This document shows positions 16,718 through 26,559 of a stretch of DNA of 64,000 bases, one piece after another. This stretch comes from Pseudomonadota bacterium (GTDB lineage Bacteria > Pseudomonadota > Gammaproteobacteria > Burkholderiales > Thiobacillaceae). Position numbers and translations under genes: made by a program. Numbering within the stretch: the first letter of the stretch is position 1; each line of letters starts with the position of its first letter. The stretch lies in the NCBI GenBank assembly GCA_021802555.1, contig JAJZRU010000010.1, forward strand, positions 1 through 64,000. The letters are read 5' to 3'. The notes beneath the pieces were generated by a model. That model worked only from the letters and a program-made list of their open reading frames with translations. It was not told the origin of the DNA and did no database searches.

Positions 16718-19135
16718 ATGGCCGCGTACCGCTATGTGCGCTTTTTCGCCGAGCTGGGCATCGGCGATGTGTCCGTCGTCGGCGGCAAGAACGCCTCGCT
16801 CGGAGAAATGGTACGCCGCCTGGCGGGGCAAGGAGTGCGCGTGCCCGACGGTTTTGCCGTCACGGCGCAGGCTTATCGCTACATGCTCGATCAGGCGGGC
16901 GCCTGGGGGGCGCTGCATGGGGCGCTGGACGGCCTTGATCCCGCCAATGTCGCCGACCTGGCGCGGCGCGGCAAGCGCGCGCGGGAGATCGTTTACGGCG
17001 CCGGGCTGCCCCCCGATTTGGCAGCCGAGATCCTGGCGGGCTACCACGCCTTGCAGGAGGAATACGGCGAAGGCGTGAGCCTGGCGGTGCGCAGTTCCGC
17101 CACCGCGGAGGATCTGCCCACGGCCAGCTTCGCCGGGCAGCAGGACACCTATCTCAACGTGCGCGGCGAGCAGAGCCTTTTGGACGCCTGTCGGCGCTGT
17201 TTCGCCAGCCTGTTCACCGATCGCGCCATTCATTACCGCATCGACCAGGGTTTCGACCATTTCAAGGTGGCGCTTTCCGTCGGCGTGATGAAGATGGTGC
17301 GCTCGGATCTGGCCGCTTCGGGAGTGATGTTCACCCTGGACACGGAATCCGGATTCCGCGACGCGGTGTTCATCACCGGCGCCTACGGCCTGGGCGAGAA
17401 CGTGGTGCAGGGTGCGGTCGATCCGGATGAGTTTTACGTCCACAAGCCCACGTTCCTGGCCGGACATCGCGCCGTGCTGCGCCGCAGCCTGGGCGACAAG
17501 GCGGTGAAGATGGTGTATGTCGAGGGCGAGACGCGCCGCACCACGCGCAATATCCCCACCCCCCGAGCCGACCGCGAGCGCTACTGCCTCGGCGACGCCG
17601 AAGTGCTGGAATTGGCCGACTATGCCCTCAAGATCGAAGTCCATTACAGCCGCCCCATGGACATCGAATGGGCCAAGGACGGCACGGACGGCAAGCTCTA
17701 CATCGTGCAGGCGCGCCCCGAAACGGTGGCCTCGCAGCGCCGGCCCAACACCCTGGAGAGCTACGCCATGGACGGCAGCGGCGAGGTGCTCGTGAGCGGC
17801 CGCTCGGTGGGCGAGAAGGTCGCCGCGGGGCGCGTGCGCATCATCACCGACGTCGCGCATCTGGGCGAATTCAAGCCCGGCGAGGTGCTGGTGGCCGACA
17901 CCACGACGCCGGATTGGGAGCCCGTGATGAAGACCGCAGCGGCCATCGTCACCAACCGCGGCGGGCGCACCTGCCATGCCGCCATCATTGCGCGTGAACT
18001 GGGCATCCCCGCGGTGGTGGGCGCCGGCAACGCCACCAGCGAAGTGCCGGACGGCAGCGTCGTCACCGTGTCCTGTGCCGAGGGCGACAGCGGGCGCGTC
18101 TATCGCGGGGAAGTGCCTTTCCACGTGACGAGCACCGAGGTGGGCGACATCGCCCGCCCCGCCACCGAGATCATGATCAACCTGGGCAATCCCGAGCTGG
18201 CTTTCAAAACGTCTTTCCTGCCCAATGACGGCGTGGGGCTGGCGCGCATGGAATTCATCATCGGCGAATACATCAAGGCGCATCCGCTGGCTTTGTTGCA
18301 GCCGGATAAGGTCGGGGACGCTCGGGCGCGCGCTGCCATTGCCCGCCTGACGCGCGGCTATGCCGACGGCGAGACATTTTTCGTGCAGCGCCTGGCGGAA
18401 GGCATAGGCACCATCGCGGCCGCGTTCTGGCCCAAGCCCGTGGTGGTGCGCATGTCGGACTTCAAGTCCAACGAGTACGCCAGCCTGCTGGGCGGCGCGG
18501 CATTCGAGCCCGACGAGGCCAATCCCATGATCGGCTTCCGCGGCGCTTCGCGCTACGCCCACCCGGCCTATGCCGAGGGCTTCCGCCTGGAATGCCTAGC
18601 CATGCGGCGCGTGCGCGAGGACATGGGGCTTGCCAACGTCGTCCTCATGCTGCCCTTCGTGCGCCGCGTGACGGAAGCCGACGCCGTGCTGGCGCGCATG
18701 GCCGAGTATGGCTTGGAGCGCGGCAAGAATGGCCTGCAGATCTATGCCATGTGCGAGATTCCCAACAACGTCATCCTCATCGACCAGTTCGCCAAGCGTT
18801 TCGACGGTTATTCCATCGGTTCCAACGATCTCACCCAGTTGACCCTGGGTGTCGACCGCGATTCCGAGATCGTGGCCTTCGACTACGACGAGCGCGACGA
18901 CGGCGTCAAGGAAATGATCCGCCTGGCGGTCGAAGGCTGCCGCCGCAACGGCATCCATTCCGGATTGTGCGGCCAGGCGCCGTCCGACTATCCGGAAATG
19001 GCCGAATACCTGGTGCGCCTGGGCATAGACTCCATGAGCCTCAATCCCGACACGGTGATCGCCACCACTCGCCACGTACTGGAGGTGGAACGCAGTCTGG
19101 GGCGCGCACCGCGTACCCTGGGCGGGGGGATGTGA
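16718..19135 (+). CDS. ppsA: phosphoenolpyruvate synthase
   Basis: PpsA makes PEP from pyruvate, ATP and water for gluconeogenesis. The 805-aa protein has the N-terminal ATP-grasp domain (VGGKNASLGEM, SSATAEDLPTASFAGQQDTYL), the swivelling phosphohistidine domain (TNRGGRTCHAAIIARELGIPA) and the C-terminal PEP/pyruvate TIM barrel (SIGSNDLTQLTLGVDRDS, then GLCGQAPSDYP). The ATG at 16718 has AGGAGA upstream; an in-frame TTG at 16661 is not needed. Length is normal for the family. The usual regulatory partner PpsR is not adjacent. Confidence 0.95.
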   Translation: MAAYRYVRFFAELGIGDVSVVGGKNASLGEMVRRLAGQGVRVPDGFAVTAQAYRYMLDQAGAWGALHGALDGLDPANVADLARRGKRAREIVYGAGLPPDLAAEILAGYHALQEEYGEGVSLAVRSSATAEDLPTASFAGQQDTYLNVRGEQSLLDACRRCFASLFTDRAIHYRIDQGFDHFKVALSVGVMKMVRSDLAASGVMFTLDTESGFRDAVFITGAYGLGENVVQGAVDPDEFYVHKPTFLAGHRAVLRRSLGDKAVKMVYVEGETRRTTRNIPTPRADRERYCLGDAEVLELADYALKIEVHYSRPMDIEWAKDGTDGKLYIVQARPETVASQRRPNTLESYAMDGSGEVLVSGRSVGEKVAAGRVRIITDVAHLGEFKPGEVLVADTTTPDWEPVMKTAAAIVTNRGGRTCHAAIIARELGIPAVVGAGNATSEVPDGSVVTVSCAEGDSGRVYRGEVPFHVTSTEVGDIARPATEIMINLGNPELAFKTSFLPNDGVGLARMEFIIGEYIKAHPLALLQPDKVGDARARAAIARLTRGYADGETFFVQRLAEGIGTIAAAFWPKPVVVRMSDFKSNEYASLLGGAAFEPDEANPMIGFRGASRYAHPAYAEGFRLECLAMRRVREDMGLANVVLMLPFVRRVTEADAVLARMAEYGLERGKNGLQIYAMCEIPNNVILIDQFAKRFDGYSIGSNDLTQLTLGVDRDSEIVAFDYDERDDGVKEMIRLAVEGCRRNGIHSGLCGQAPSDYPEMAEYLVRLGIDSMSLNPDTVIATTRHVLEVERSLGRAPRTLGGGM

Positions 19136-19442
19136 GGGCGCCGGCTGCGAATTGGCGACCGGTACGCTCCTCATCCATCGTTTCGACGAGGGCATGCGGC
19201 TCTCGGACAAACAGATCCTGGGGGCCTGAGCGGCGGCTGCGGGGGAGGGGCGCGCCGTGTTAAACTTTGCTGGTCGGCGGCATGGGCGCAGGCAGGGGGC
19301 CGCAGAGTTCTCCGCCGTTTCCTGAGCGTAGGGTGCGCGGCGCGCCGTGTTGCCAGAACCGCTTGCCAAATTCCACGTGATTTTCGCCAGAGCCTTTGTT
19401 TCGGCAGCGTTCTTGATCGACCAAATGATTTTTTTACGAAGT
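19136..19442. other. 307-bp gap between ppsA and tRNA-Leu
   Basis: No full gene. A short open stretch at about 19151-19228, ending DEGMRLSDKQILGA, has coding-like composition and may be the 3' relic of a lost gene, but it is too short to assign. The AT-rich part (about 19380-19440) should hold the tRNA-Leu promoter; I see no strong -35/-10 pair. Confidence 0.4.
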
Positions 19443-19527
19443 GCGAGAGTGGCGGAATTGGTAGACGCACTGGATTTAGGTTCCAGCGGAGCAATCCGTG
19501 GGGGTTCGAGTCCCCCCTTTCGCACCA
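19443..19527 (+). tRNA. tRNA-Leu (anticodon TAG)
   Basis: An 85-nt class II tRNA with encoded CCA. The acceptor arms GCGAGAG / CTTTCGC pair with one wobble, the anticodon stem CTGGA / TCCAG encloses loop TTTAGGT with anticodon TAG, the variable arm is short-to-long (CGGAGCAATCCG), and GGTTCGAGTCC forms the T arm. It precedes tig by 31 bp, an arrangement seen in several Betaproteobacteria. Confidence 0.96.
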
Positions 19528-19558
19528 GGAAACCTTCGCTTAACCCAGGATTATTGTC

Positions 19559-20857
19559 ATGACAGCCCAAGTCGAAGTATTGAGCACCCTGGAGCGCCGC
19601 ATGGAACTGGCGCTTCCTTCCGCGGCCGTGGCGTCGGAGGTGGACAGCCGCCTCAAGCGCCTCGCCAAGAACGTGCGCGTGGATGGCTTCCGCCCCGGCA
19701 AAGCACCTTTGTCCGTGGTGGCCCGTCTGCACGGGGCGGAAGTGCACCGGGAGGTGATCGGCGGTGTGCTGCAGCAGAAATTCGGCGAGGCGGTGGCGGA
19801 AAATCAGCTCAAGGTGGCGGGCTACCCGCATTTCGAAGGCAAGCCCTCGGAGGGGGCGGAACTGCGCTTTTCCGCGACCTTCGAAATCTATCCCGAGGTC
19901 AAGCTGGGCGATCCGGCGGCGTTTTCCATTCAACGTCCGGTGATTGCCATCGGCGAAGCGGAGTTGGACAAGACCATCGAAATATTACGCCGGCAGCGCC
20001 GCGAGTTCGTAGAGGTGGAGCGCGCCGCCCGCGATGGCGACATGGTGAAGCTGGATTTTTCCGGCAGCATCGACGGCCAGCCCTTCAAGGGCGGGGAAGG
20101 CAAGGATTATGTCGTGCTGGTGGGCGAAGGCCGCCTGCTGAAGGAGTTCGAGGACAACCTGCTGGGCTTGTCGGCCGGCGGGGAAAAAACCTTTGCGGTG
20201 ACTTTTCCCGAGAACTATCAGGCCAAGGAACTGGCGGGCAAGACGGCGAGCTTCGCGGTCAAGGTCCAGCAGGTGTCCGAGCCCAAGCTGCCTGCCGTCG
20301 ACACCGATTTTGCCCGCGCCCTGGGGGTCGAGGACGGCGATGTGGCCAAGCTGCGGGAAGAAATCAAGGCCAATCTGGAACGCGAGGTCAAGCGTCGGGT
20401 CATGAATCGCCTGAAAGAACAGGTGATGGCCCGATTGGCCGAGACGAGCGAGCTGGAACTTCCCAATTCCCTGGTGGGTCTGGAAATAGAGCGCCTGGCC
20501 GAACTGGCGCACAACGACCTGGCCGCCCAGGGGGTGGATGTCAAGCAAATGAACTTTACTGCCGATATGTTTGAGGAGCAGGCCAAGCGCCGCGTGCGGC
20601 TGGGGCTGATCCTCGCTGAGCTGATCAAGGCCCATGGCCTGACGGTGAGACCCGAGCAGGTGCGCGCCCTGGTCGAAGAAGCGGCGCAGAGCTACGAGAA
20701 CCCCGCCGAGGTGGTGGATTGGTACTACGCGCAGCCCTCGCGTCTCCAGGAAATGGAGTCCCTGGCGCTGGAAGAGAATGTGGTAGCATGGGTCATGGAA
20801 AAGGCCGGGGTCGAAGACGTGGAAATGGCCTTTGACGAGTTGATGGGACGTACGTGA
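19559..20857 (+). CDS. tig: trigger factor (ribosome-bound chaperone, prolyl isomerase)
   Basis: The 432-aa protein shows the ribosome-docking signature GFRPGKAP at residues 43-50, a central FKBP-like isomerase domain (about 150-245, [17 protein letters not shown] to FPENYQA), and a helical C-terminal chaperone domain. It binds nascent chains at the ribosomal exit tunnel. The stop overlaps the clpP start region (GTGATGAG), indicating coupling. Length matches the E. coli protein. Confidence 0.96.
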   Translation: MTAQVEVLSTLERRMELALPSAAVASEVDSRLKRLAKNVRVDGFRPGKAPLSVVARLHGAEVHREVIGGVLQQKFGEAVAENQLKVAGYPHFEGKPSEGAELRFSATFEIYPEVKLGDPAAFSIQRPVIAIGEAELDKTIEILRRQRREFVEVERAARDGDMVKLDFSGSIDGQPFKGGEGKDYVVLVGEGRLLKEFEDNLLGLSAGGEKTFAVTFPENYQAKELAGKTASFAVKVQQVSEPKLPAVDTDFARALGVEDGDVAKLREEIKANLEREVKRRVMNRLKEQVMARLAETSELELPNSLVGLEIERLAELAHNDLAAQGVDVKQMNFTADMFEEQAKRRVRLGLILAELIKAHGLTVRPEQVRALVEEAAQSYENPAEVVDWYYAQPSRLQEMESLALEENVVAWVMEKAGVEDVEMAFDELMGRT

Positions 20858-21489
20858 TGAGATGGGTGGGTGAGATGGAACCGCAAGGCCTGGGTCTGGT
20901 GCCGATGGTGGTGGAGCAAAGCGGCCGAGGGGAGCGGGCGTACGACATCTATTCGCGGCTGTTGAAGGAGCGGGTGGTGTTTCTGGTGGGTCCGGTGAAC
21001 GACGCGGTGGCCAACCTGGTGGTGGCGCAGCTGCTGTTTTTGGAGTCCGAAAACCCGGACAAGGACATCTTCTTCTATATCAACTCCCCGGGCGGTTCGG
21101 TGTCGGCAGGGCTGGCCATCTACGACACCATGCAATTCGTCAAGCCGGACGTATCCACCCTGTGCATTGGCCAGGCGGCCAGCATGGGCGCCTTCCTGCT
21201 GGCGGCCGGCGAGCGCGGCAAGCGCTTTTGCCTGCCCAACTCGCGGGTCATGATCCACCAGCCGTTGGGGGGCTTCCAGGGCCAGGCCTCGGACATCGAG
21301 ATTCACGCCAAGGAGATTCTGTATCTGAAGGGCAGGCTGAACGAAATGCTGGCCAAGCACTCCGGGCGCAGCATGGAGGAGATCGAACGCGACACCGACC
21401 GCGACAACTTCATGGGCGGCGAAGAAGCCGTGGCCTACGGTCTGGTGGACAAAGTGCTGACGAACCGGGCCGAGGCGGCGGCCAAGTAG
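20857..21489 (+). CDS. clpP: ATP-dependent Clp protease proteolytic subunit
   Basis: ClpP forms the tetradecameric serine protease chamber fed by ClpX or ClpA. The catalytic triad is visible: Ser in [13 protein letters not shown], His in [10 protein letters not shown], Asp in [10 protein letters not shown]. Start choice is uncertain: GTG at 20854, ATG at 20857 and ATG at 20875 ([15 protein letters not shown]) are all possible; the last best fits the usual N-terminus, while the first two overlap the tig stop. The protein is 204-211 aa depending on that choice. It lies 9 bp upstream of clpX. Confidence 0.95.
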   Translation: MRWVGEMEPQGLGLVPMVVEQSGRGERAYDIYSRLLKERVVFLVGPVNDAVANLVVAQLLFLESENPDKDIFFYINSPGGSVSAGLAIYDTMQFVKPDVSTLCIGQAASMGAFLLAAGERGKRFCLPNSRVMIHQPLGGFQGQASDIEIHAKEILYLKGRLNEMLAKHSGRSMEEIERDTDRDNFMGGEEAVAYGLVDKVLTNRAEAAAK

Positions 21490-21498
21490 GAGGGCGAG

Positions 21499-22755
21499 AT
21501 GGCTGACAAGGGAAGCGGAGAAAAACTCCTGTACTGCTCGTTCTGCGGCAAAAGCCAGCATGAAGTGCGCAAACTCATAGCCGGCCCCTCCGTATTCATC
21601 TGCGACGAATGCGTCGAACTGTGCAACGACATCATCCGCGACGAATTGCAGCAGAACCAGGACAAGGCCGCGGGCTCGGATCTGCCCACCCCCCAGGAAA
21701 TCGCCCAGATCCTGGATCAGTACGTCATCGGCCAGCGCCTGGCCAAGAAGGCCCTGTCGGTCGCGGTGTACAACCACTACAAGCGCATCCGCGCGCCGCA
21801 GAAGAGCGACGACGTCGAACTGGCCAAGAGCAACATCCTGTTCATCGGCCCGACGGGCTCGGGCAAGACCCTGCTGGCGCAGACCCTGGCGCGGCTCTTG
21901 AACGTTCCCTTCGTCATTGCCGACGCCACCACGCTGACCGAAGCGGGCTATGTGGGGGAGGACGTCGAGAACATCATCCAGAAGCTTTTGCAGAAATGCG
22001 ACTACGACGTGGACAAGGCCAAGAACGGTATCGTCTACATCGACGAGATCGACAAGATCTCGCGCAAATCGGACAACCCCTCGATCACCCGGGACGTGTC
22101 CGGCGAAGGGGTGCAGCAGGCCCTGCTCAAGCTCATCGAAGGCACCACGGCGTCGGTGCCGCCGCAGGGCGGGCGCAAGCACCCGAACCAGGAATTCGTG
22201 CAGGTAGACACCACCAACATCCTGTTCATCTGCGGGGGGGCGTTTGCCGGGCTGGAGAAGGTCATCCGCCGCCGCTCCGAGAAGGGCGGCATCGGCTTTG
22301 GCGCCCAGGTCAAGAGCGTGGACGACAAGAAGCGCGACTCCGAGCTGTTGCACCAGGTGGAGCCGGAAGACCTCATCAAATACGGCCTGATCCCGGAATT
22401 TGTCGGGCGCCTGCCGGTGGTGGCGGTGCTGGACGAGCTGGACGAAGCGGCGCTCATGCAGATTCTGACCGAGCCGAAGAATGCGCTCACCAAGCAGTTT
22501 GCCAAGCTCTTCAAGATGGAGGGGGTGGAGCTGGAATTCCGGGACAGTGCGCTCAAGGCCATTGCCAAGCGTGCGTTGGAGCGGCGCACGGGGGCGCGGG
22601 GCCTGCGCTCGATCATCGAGCATTCCCTGCTGGACACCATGTTCGAACTGCCTTCCCTCAAGAACGTCACCAAGGTCGTCGTCGATGAGGGGGTGATCAA
22701 CGAGGGCGGTCAGCCCCTTGTCATTTATTCCGACCAGGCCAGCGCGGCGAGCTGA
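21499..22755 (+). CDS. clpX: ATP-dependent Clp protease ATP-binding subunit ClpX
   Basis: The 418-aa AAA+ unfoldase has the N-terminal C4 zinc finger ([12 protein letters not shown], then CDECVELC), Walker [16 protein letters not shown], Walker [11 protein letters not shown] and sensor 2 [12 protein letters not shown]. The ClpP-docking loop region is present after [13 protein letters not shown]. It hexamerises and feeds substrates such as SsrA-tagged proteins to ClpP. GGAGGGCGAG-like ribosome site precedes the ATG. Confidence 0.97.
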   Translation: MADKGSGEKLLYCSFCGKSQHEVRKLIAGPSVFICDECVELCNDIIRDELQQNQDKAAGSDLPTPQEIAQILDQYVIGQRLAKKALSVAVYNHYKRIRAPQKSDDVELAKSNILFIGPTGSGKTLLAQTLARLLNVPFVIADATTLTEAGYVGEDVENIIQKLLQKCDYDVDKAKNGIVYIDEIDKISRKSDNPSITRDVSGEGVQQALLKLIEGTTASVPPQGGRKHPNQEFVQVDTTNILFICGGAFAGLEKVIRRRSEKGGIGFGAQVKSVDDKKRDSELLHQVEPEDLIKYGLIPEFVGRLPVVAVLDELDEAALMQILTEPKNALTKQFAKLFKMEGVELEFRDSALKAIAKRALERRTGARGLRSIIEHSLLDTMFELPSLKNVTKVVVDEGVINEGGQPLVIYSDQASAAS

Positions 22756-22774
22756 CGGCTGCGCGCGCGCCCCT

Positions 22775-22803
22775 CTTGCAATCCGCCCGGCCGGCCCAAT
22801 TTA
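22775..22803 (+). promoter_or_regulatory. candidate heat-shock (sigma-32) promoter of lon
   Basis: CTTGCAA at 22775-22781 is followed after 13 bp by CCCAATTTA, close to the sigma-32 consensus CTTGAAA-N13-17-CCCCATNT. It lies in the 94-bp clpX-lon gap, about 45 bp before the lon ATG. lon is heat-shock controlled in many Proteobacteria. The match is imperfect and found by eye. Confidence 0.42.
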
Positions 22804-22849
22804 GCTTGGGTGCCCCCAGTCTCGGGCCCCCTAACTTTAGGAAAGCGCC

Positions 22850-25261
22850 ATGACCTCCTCCCAGCCCGGCGAAACCGTTCAGCTTCCCCTGCTGCCTCTG
22901 CGCGATGTGGTGGTTTTCCCCCACATGGTGATCCCCCTATTCGTGGGGCGGCCCAAATCCATCAAGGCGCTGGAGGCGGCAATGGAGGCTTCCAAGCACA
23001 TCCTGCTGGTCGCGCAGAAATCCGCGGCCCAGGATGACCCAAGCCCCGCGGATTTGTACGCCACCGGGTGCATGGCGACGGTGCTGCAGATGCTCAAGCT
23101 GCCGGATGGCACGGTCAAGGTACTGGTGGAGGGCAATCAACGCGCTCACATTATCGATGTGACGGACGACGGGAACTACTTCTCCGGGCGCGCGGCGCTG
23201 ATTCCCCAGGAAGACAAGGACAGCACGGAAGTCGAGGCCTTGCGCCGCGCGCTCATGGCGCAGTTCGATCAGTACGTCAAACTCAACAAGAAAATTCCGC
23301 CGGAAATCCTCACGTCGCTGTCCGGCATCGACGAAGGCGGCCGTCTGGCCGACACCGTCGTCGCCCACCTGCCGCTGAAGCTGGAGCAGAAGCAGGAAAT
23401 TCTCGACATGATCGATGTGGCCAAGCGGCTGGAGCATTTGCTCAGCCAGATCGAGGGCGAGATCGACATCCTCCAGGTGGAAAAGCGCATCCGCGGCCGC
23501 GTCAAGCGGCAGATGGAGAAGAGCCAGCGCGAGTACTACCTCAACGAGCAGGTCAAGGCCATCCAGAAAGAACTGGGCGACATGGAGGAAGGCGCCGAGC
23601 TGGAAGAGCTGGAAAAGCGCATCCGCGGCGCCCACATGTCCAAGGAGGCGGAAACCAAGGCGCTGGGCGAACTCAAGAAGCTGCGCATGATGTCTCCCAT
23701 GTCGGCCGAGGCCACGGTGGTGCGCAGCTACATCGAGGCCATGGTGGGCCTGCCCTGGAAGAAGAAAACCAAGATCAGCAAGGATCTCGTCAAGGCCGAG
23801 AAAGTCCTGGACGAAGACCACTACGGTCTGGAGAAGGTCAAGGAGCGCATTCTCGAATACCTGGCCGTGCAGCAGCGCGTCGAGAAGGTCAAGGCGCCCA
23901 TCCTTTGCCTGGTGGGTCCGCCCGGCGTGGGCAAGACCTCGCTCGGCCAGTCCATCGCCCGCGCCACCAACCGCAAATTCGTGCGCATGGCCCTGGGCGG
24001 CGTGCGCGACGAGGCGGAGATCCGCGGCCACCGCCGCACCTATATCGGCTCCATGCCCGGCAAGATCCTGCAAAGCCTCACCAAGATCGGGGTGCGCAAT
24101 CCGCTGTTCCTACTCGACGAAGTCGACAAGATGGGCATGGATTTTCGCGGCGACCCGTCTTCGGCCCTGCTGGAAGTGCTCGATCCCGAGCAGAACCACA
24201 CTTTCCAGGATCATTACATCGAGGTCGAATACGATCTCTCCGACGTCATGTTCGTGGCCACCGCCAACACCATGAACCTGCCGGCGCCGCTGCTCGACCG
24301 CATGGAGGTGATCCGCCTGTCCGGCTATACGGAAGACGAAAAGATCAGCATCGCCGAGCGCTACCTGGTGCCCAAGCAGATGAAGGCGAACGGCCTCAAG
24401 GCGGAGGAATTCCACATCGCCGAAGCGGCGCTGCGCGACATCGTCCGCTATTACACGCGCGAGGCGGGCGTGCGCGCCCTGGAGCGCGAAGTTTCCAAGA
24501 CGTGCCGCAAGGCGGTGAAGGCGCTGCTGCTGAAAAAGCACAAGGGCAAGCTCACCGTCATCAGCAAGAACCTGGACAAATACCTGGGCGTGCGCCGCTA
24601 CACCTACGGCATTGCGGAAAAGCACAACCAGGTCGGTCAGGTCACCGGGCTGGCGTGGACCGAAGTGGGCGGCGAACTGCTCACCATCGAGGCCACGGTC
24701 ATGCCGGGCAAGGGCCACATCACGCGCACCGGGCAGTTGGGTGACGTCATGAAGGAGTCCATCGAGGCGGCGCGCACGGTGATGCGCAGCCGAGCGCAAA
24801 AACTCGGCATCAAGAACGAAGCGTTCGAGAAGAACGACATGCACGTGCACATGCCGGAAGGCGCCACACCCAAGGATGGCCCGTCCGCCGGCATCGCCAT
24901 CACGACGGCGATGGTTTCCGTATTCACCGGCATTCCCGTGCGCTGCGACGTCGCCATGACGGGGGAGATCACGCTGCGCGGCGAGGTGCTGCCCATCGGC
25001 GGCCTGAAGGAAAAGCTCCTGGCGGCGCATCGCGGCGGCATCAAGATCGTGCTCATCCCCGAGGAAAACGTGAAGGACCTTGCGGAGATTCCGGACAACA
25101 TCAAGAACCGCCTGGACATTCATCCGGTGAAGTGGATAGACGAGGTGCTGGCGCTTGCCCTCGAACGCGCGCCGGAGCCGCTGCCCGAGCGTGAGGAAGC
25201 GGTTCCCGCCCAGGGCGGCGGCGTCGAAGCCGCGACAGATACGCCTTCGGCCATGCATTGA
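22850..25261 (+). CDS. lon: ATP-dependent protease La (Lon)
   Basis: LonA, 803 aa. The N-terminal substrate-binding domain starts [22 protein letters not shown], a coiled coil runs through about 190-300, the AAA+ module has Walker [12 protein letters not shown] and [11 protein letters not shown], and the C-terminal serine-lysine protease domain has the catalytic serine in [11 protein letters not shown] and the lysine in [10 protein letters not shown]. It degrades damaged and regulatory proteins in the cytoplasm. HU (hupB) commonly follows lon, but here the next gene is tRNA-Val with an integrated element. Confidence 0.97.
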   Translation: MTSSQPGETVQLPLLPLRDVVVFPHMVIPLFVGRPKSIKALEAAMEASKHILLVAQKSAAQDDPSPADLYATGCMATVLQMLKLPDGTVKVLVEGNQRAHIIDVTDDGNYFSGRAALIPQEDKDSTEVEALRRALMAQFDQYVKLNKKIPPEILTSLSGIDEGGRLADTVVAHLPLKLEQKQEILDMIDVAKRLEHLLSQIEGEIDILQVEKRIRGRVKRQMEKSQREYYLNEQVKAIQKELGDMEEGAELEELEKRIRGAHMSKEAETKALGELKKLRMMSPMSAEATVVRSYIEAMVGLPWKKKTKISKDLVKAEKVLDEDHYGLEKVKERILEYLAVQQRVEKVKAPILCLVGPPGVGKTSLGQSIARATNRKFVRMALGGVRDEAEIRGHRRTYIGSMPGKILQSLTKIGVRNPLFLLDEVDKMGMDFRGDPSSALLEVLDPEQNHTFQDHYIEVEYDLSDVMFVATANTMNLPAPLLDRMEVIRLSGYTEDEKISIAERYLVPKQMKANGLKAEEFHIAEAALRDIVRYYTREAGVRALEREVSKTCRKAVKALLLKKHKGKLTVISKNLDKYLGVRRYTYGIAEKHNQVGQVTGLAWTEVGGELLTIEATVMPGKGHITRTGQLGDVMKESIEAARTVMRSRAQKLGIKNEAFEKNDMHVHMPEGATPKDGPSAGIAITTAMVSVFTGIPVRCDVAMTGEITLRGEVLPIGGLKEKLLAAHRGGIKIVLIPEENVKDLAEIPDNIKNRLDIHPVKWIDEVLALALERAPEPLPEREEAVPAQGGGVEAATDTPSAMH

Positions 25262-25272
25262 GGGGCCTGCCG

Positions 25273-25291
25273 GGGGGCGCGCTGCGCCCCC
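25273..25291 (+). terminator. GC hairpin after lon
   Basis: GGGGGCGC (73-80) pairs with GCGCCCCC (84-91) around a 3-nt loop, 12 bp after the lon stop. No T-run follows, so it may stabilise the 3' end or act with Rho rather than as an intrinsic terminator. Confidence 0.4.
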
Positions 25292-25316
25292 GTGCGGGGG
25301 TACGCCGCGTCGGCGC

Positions 25317-25346
25317 TTGACACGCTGTTTTGCGGGTTGCTATAAA
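25317..25346 (+). promoter_or_regulatory. sigma-70 promoter of tRNA-Val
   Basis: TTGACA at 25317-25322 and TATAAA at 25341-25346 are separated by 18 bp: both hexamers are at or one base from consensus. It lies about 77 bp before the tRNA-Val gene and has no other gene to serve. The tRNA 5' half and this promoter are outside the integrated element, so tRNA expression should survive insertion. Confidence 0.75.
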
Positions 25347-25422
25347 ACCGGGCGCGTTTTTTCCTGTGTCTTGCGCCAGACGTCGGCGGAAGCCGCAACG
25401 GCCTGTTTTGCCCACGCAGCGC

Positions 25423-25498
25423 GGGTGCTTAGCTCAGTTGGTAGAGCGTCGCCCTTACAAGGCGAATGTCGGCGGTTCGAACCCGTCAGCACCCACCA
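25423..25498 (+). tRNA. tRNA-Val (anticodon TAC), integration site
   Basis: A 76-nt tRNA with encoded CCA. Acceptor arms GGGTGCT / AGCACCC pair fully, the D arm is TAGCTCAGTTGGTAGAGC, and the anticodon stem TCGCC / GGCGA encloses loop CTTACAA with anticodon TAC. Its part from the anticodon loop to the 3' end is repeated exactly at 41050-41098, marking it as the attachment site of the element to the right. The insertion regenerates an intact gene. Confidence 0.96.
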
Positions 25499-25500
25499 AA
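25452..25500 (+). repeat. attL: 49-bp direct repeat (3' half of tRNA-Val)
   Basis: The 49 bases from CCCTTACAAGG to CACCCACCAAA are identical to 41050-41098. The base before the repeat differs (G versus T) and the sequence after it diverges (TAATGC versus CCTTAT). Such a tRNA-3'-end duplication is the standard footprint of tyrosine-recombinase integration. Confidence 0.95.
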
Positions 25501-25530
25501 TAATGCAATAAATTCAGTATGTTGCAGATA

Positions 25531-25562
25531 ATAGCCGACTAAAGCAGTCGGCTATTTTTTTG
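25531..25562 (+). terminator. intrinsic terminator just inside the element
   Basis: ATAGCCGACT (31-40) and AGTCGGCTAT (46-55) form a 10-bp perfect stem with loop AAAGC, followed by eight Ts. It lies 33 bp after the tRNA-Val CCA and would stop tRNA transcription from running into the element. Confidence 0.85.
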
Positions 25563-25575
25563 TCCTCATGGACTC

Positions 25576-25653
25576 AATTTGTCCCCAATTTGTCCCCGAT
25601 CCCGCATTTTTTAGGCATTTTTTAGTTCTGCCTCTTGTCCTCGTTTTGTCCCC
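25576..25653 (+). repeat. TTTGTCCCC repeats, candidate integrase arm sites (left)
   Basis: AATTTGTCCCC occurs twice in direct tandem at 25576-25586 and 25587-25597, and TTTGTCCCC again at 25645-25653; near-copies TTGTCCTC are at about 25560 and 25635. The same word occurs near the other end of the element (40982-40990). Short repeats near both att cores are expected for arm-type binding sites of a tyrosine integrase; the assignment is inference. Confidence 0.5.
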
Positions 25654-25743
25654 GCTGGCAAAGAGCAAAATAAAAATATGCATTTCGCTTGACTTTTGGA
25701 TTTTTGTTATAAATTTATTTGCAAGCTCAACCGTTATAGTCAC

Positions 25744-26118
25744 ATGCCTACTTTTTCTCGCTCTATCTCGCCGGAAGAACTTGAAGCCAACGGGCTGCCC
25801 GTGGGTAGCGCCAACTGGGCGCGACTGCGCGGGGTATTTCGGTGGGCGGTTATGTCCGGCCGCCGCACGACGTTTTTTAAGCCTGACTATGTGGACTGGG
25901 CACTCCGCTTTCTCGCGCCGGCCTTGCGGCACGCTGCGCGGGTGGTGGCGGCCGTGGTTGACCTATTGCTTTTGCCGCTGATGGTCGCCCTTGCGGCGGC
26001 GGCGACGCTTTCTCGTTTTTTCAGAAGCTCCGACTTGCCCATAGTGGAATCTAGGCAAGTTATCCAGTTGCGTCCGGTTCATCCCGGCGCCCCTTCTCCC
26101 GCCCTGCGCTTGATTTAG
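25744..26118 (+). CDS. hypothetical protein with a membrane segment
   Basis: A 124-aa product starting MPTFSRSISPEELEANGLPV. Residues about 60-90 form a long hydrophobic stretch (VVAAVVDLLLLPLMVALAAA), probably one or two membrane helices. I do not recognise the family. The ribosome site is weak, so expression is uncertain; an upstream in-frame ATG at 25696 is less likely. It lies in the same direction as, and just before, the regulator and replication genes. Confidence 0.42.
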   Translation: MPTFSRSISPEELEANGLPVGSANWARLRGVFRWAVMSGRRTTFFKPDYVDWALRFLAPALRHAARVVAAVVDLLLLPLMVALAAAATLSRFFRSSDLPIVESRQVIQLRPVHPGAPSPALRLI

Positions 26119-26123
26119 TAAGC

Positions 26124-26175
26124 CCGGCCCTCTTAGGCCGGAACACTGAAGAATCAAGCGCGGGGTGCCGCGCTT
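26124..26175 (+). other. two adjacent hairpins before the replication genes
   Basis: CCGGCC / GGCCGG (26124-26141, 6-nt loop) and AAGCGCGG / CCGCGCTT (26156-26175, 4-nt loop, 8-bp stem) stand side by side in the 108-bp gap before the AlpA-like gene. Neither has a T-run. They could be a leader structure or an operator for the regulator; no evidence decides. Confidence 0.4.
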
Positions 26176-26226
26176 CACATCAAAGTCAAAGCGGGTTCCT
26201 CGCGCGCAGCAAGAAGGAGAACTCGC

Positions 26227-26559
26227 ATGAACGCGACCCTTTTGTGGACGACCGAAGACCTGGCGGCGCGGTTGGGTTTTCACACCGCCACGGTGTATGG
26301 CTGGATCAGTGACGGCACCAAACGCTTGCCGCCGCCCGTCATGGTCAACCCGCTTCGTTGGTTTCCTCCGGCGGTCGAGAAATGGATGCTTGATGAGGCC
26401 GAGCGCAATGAAGAAGCTGGCTGGGGGGCACGCAAGAAGAAGCAGCCCCAGGCGCCTCAACCGATCCCCATCCCCCCCGCCCAGCAGGGCGTTAGGCGGC
26501 GGGGCCGGCCGCGCAAAACTGTCGTACAAGCCAGCATGACGGAAGGGGGTGTCCAATGA
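26227..26559 (+). CDS. AlpA/MerR-like DNA-binding regulator
   Basis: A 110-aa protein with an N-terminal winged-helix pattern (LWTTEDLAARLGFHTATVYGWI, then PVMVNPLRWFPPAVEKWM), as in AlpA and excisionase-like proteins. The C-terminal half is basic and Pro-rich, with an AT-hook-like RRRGRPRK. AAGGAG precedes the ATG by 8 bp. The stop overlaps the next start as ATGA, so it heads a translationally coupled run with the primase, helicase and initiator. It may control replication or excision; which one is not shown. Confidence 0.72.
   Translation: MNATLLWTTEDLAARLGFHTATVYGWISDGTKRLPPPVMVNPLRWFPPAVEKWMLDEAERNEEAGWGARKKKQPQAPQPIPIPPAQQGVRRRGRPRKTVVQASMTEGGVQ

Noticed and set aside
19443-19527. tRNA-Leu as a second integration site
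   Set aside because: No repeat of its 3' end and no integrase nearby; tig follows directly.
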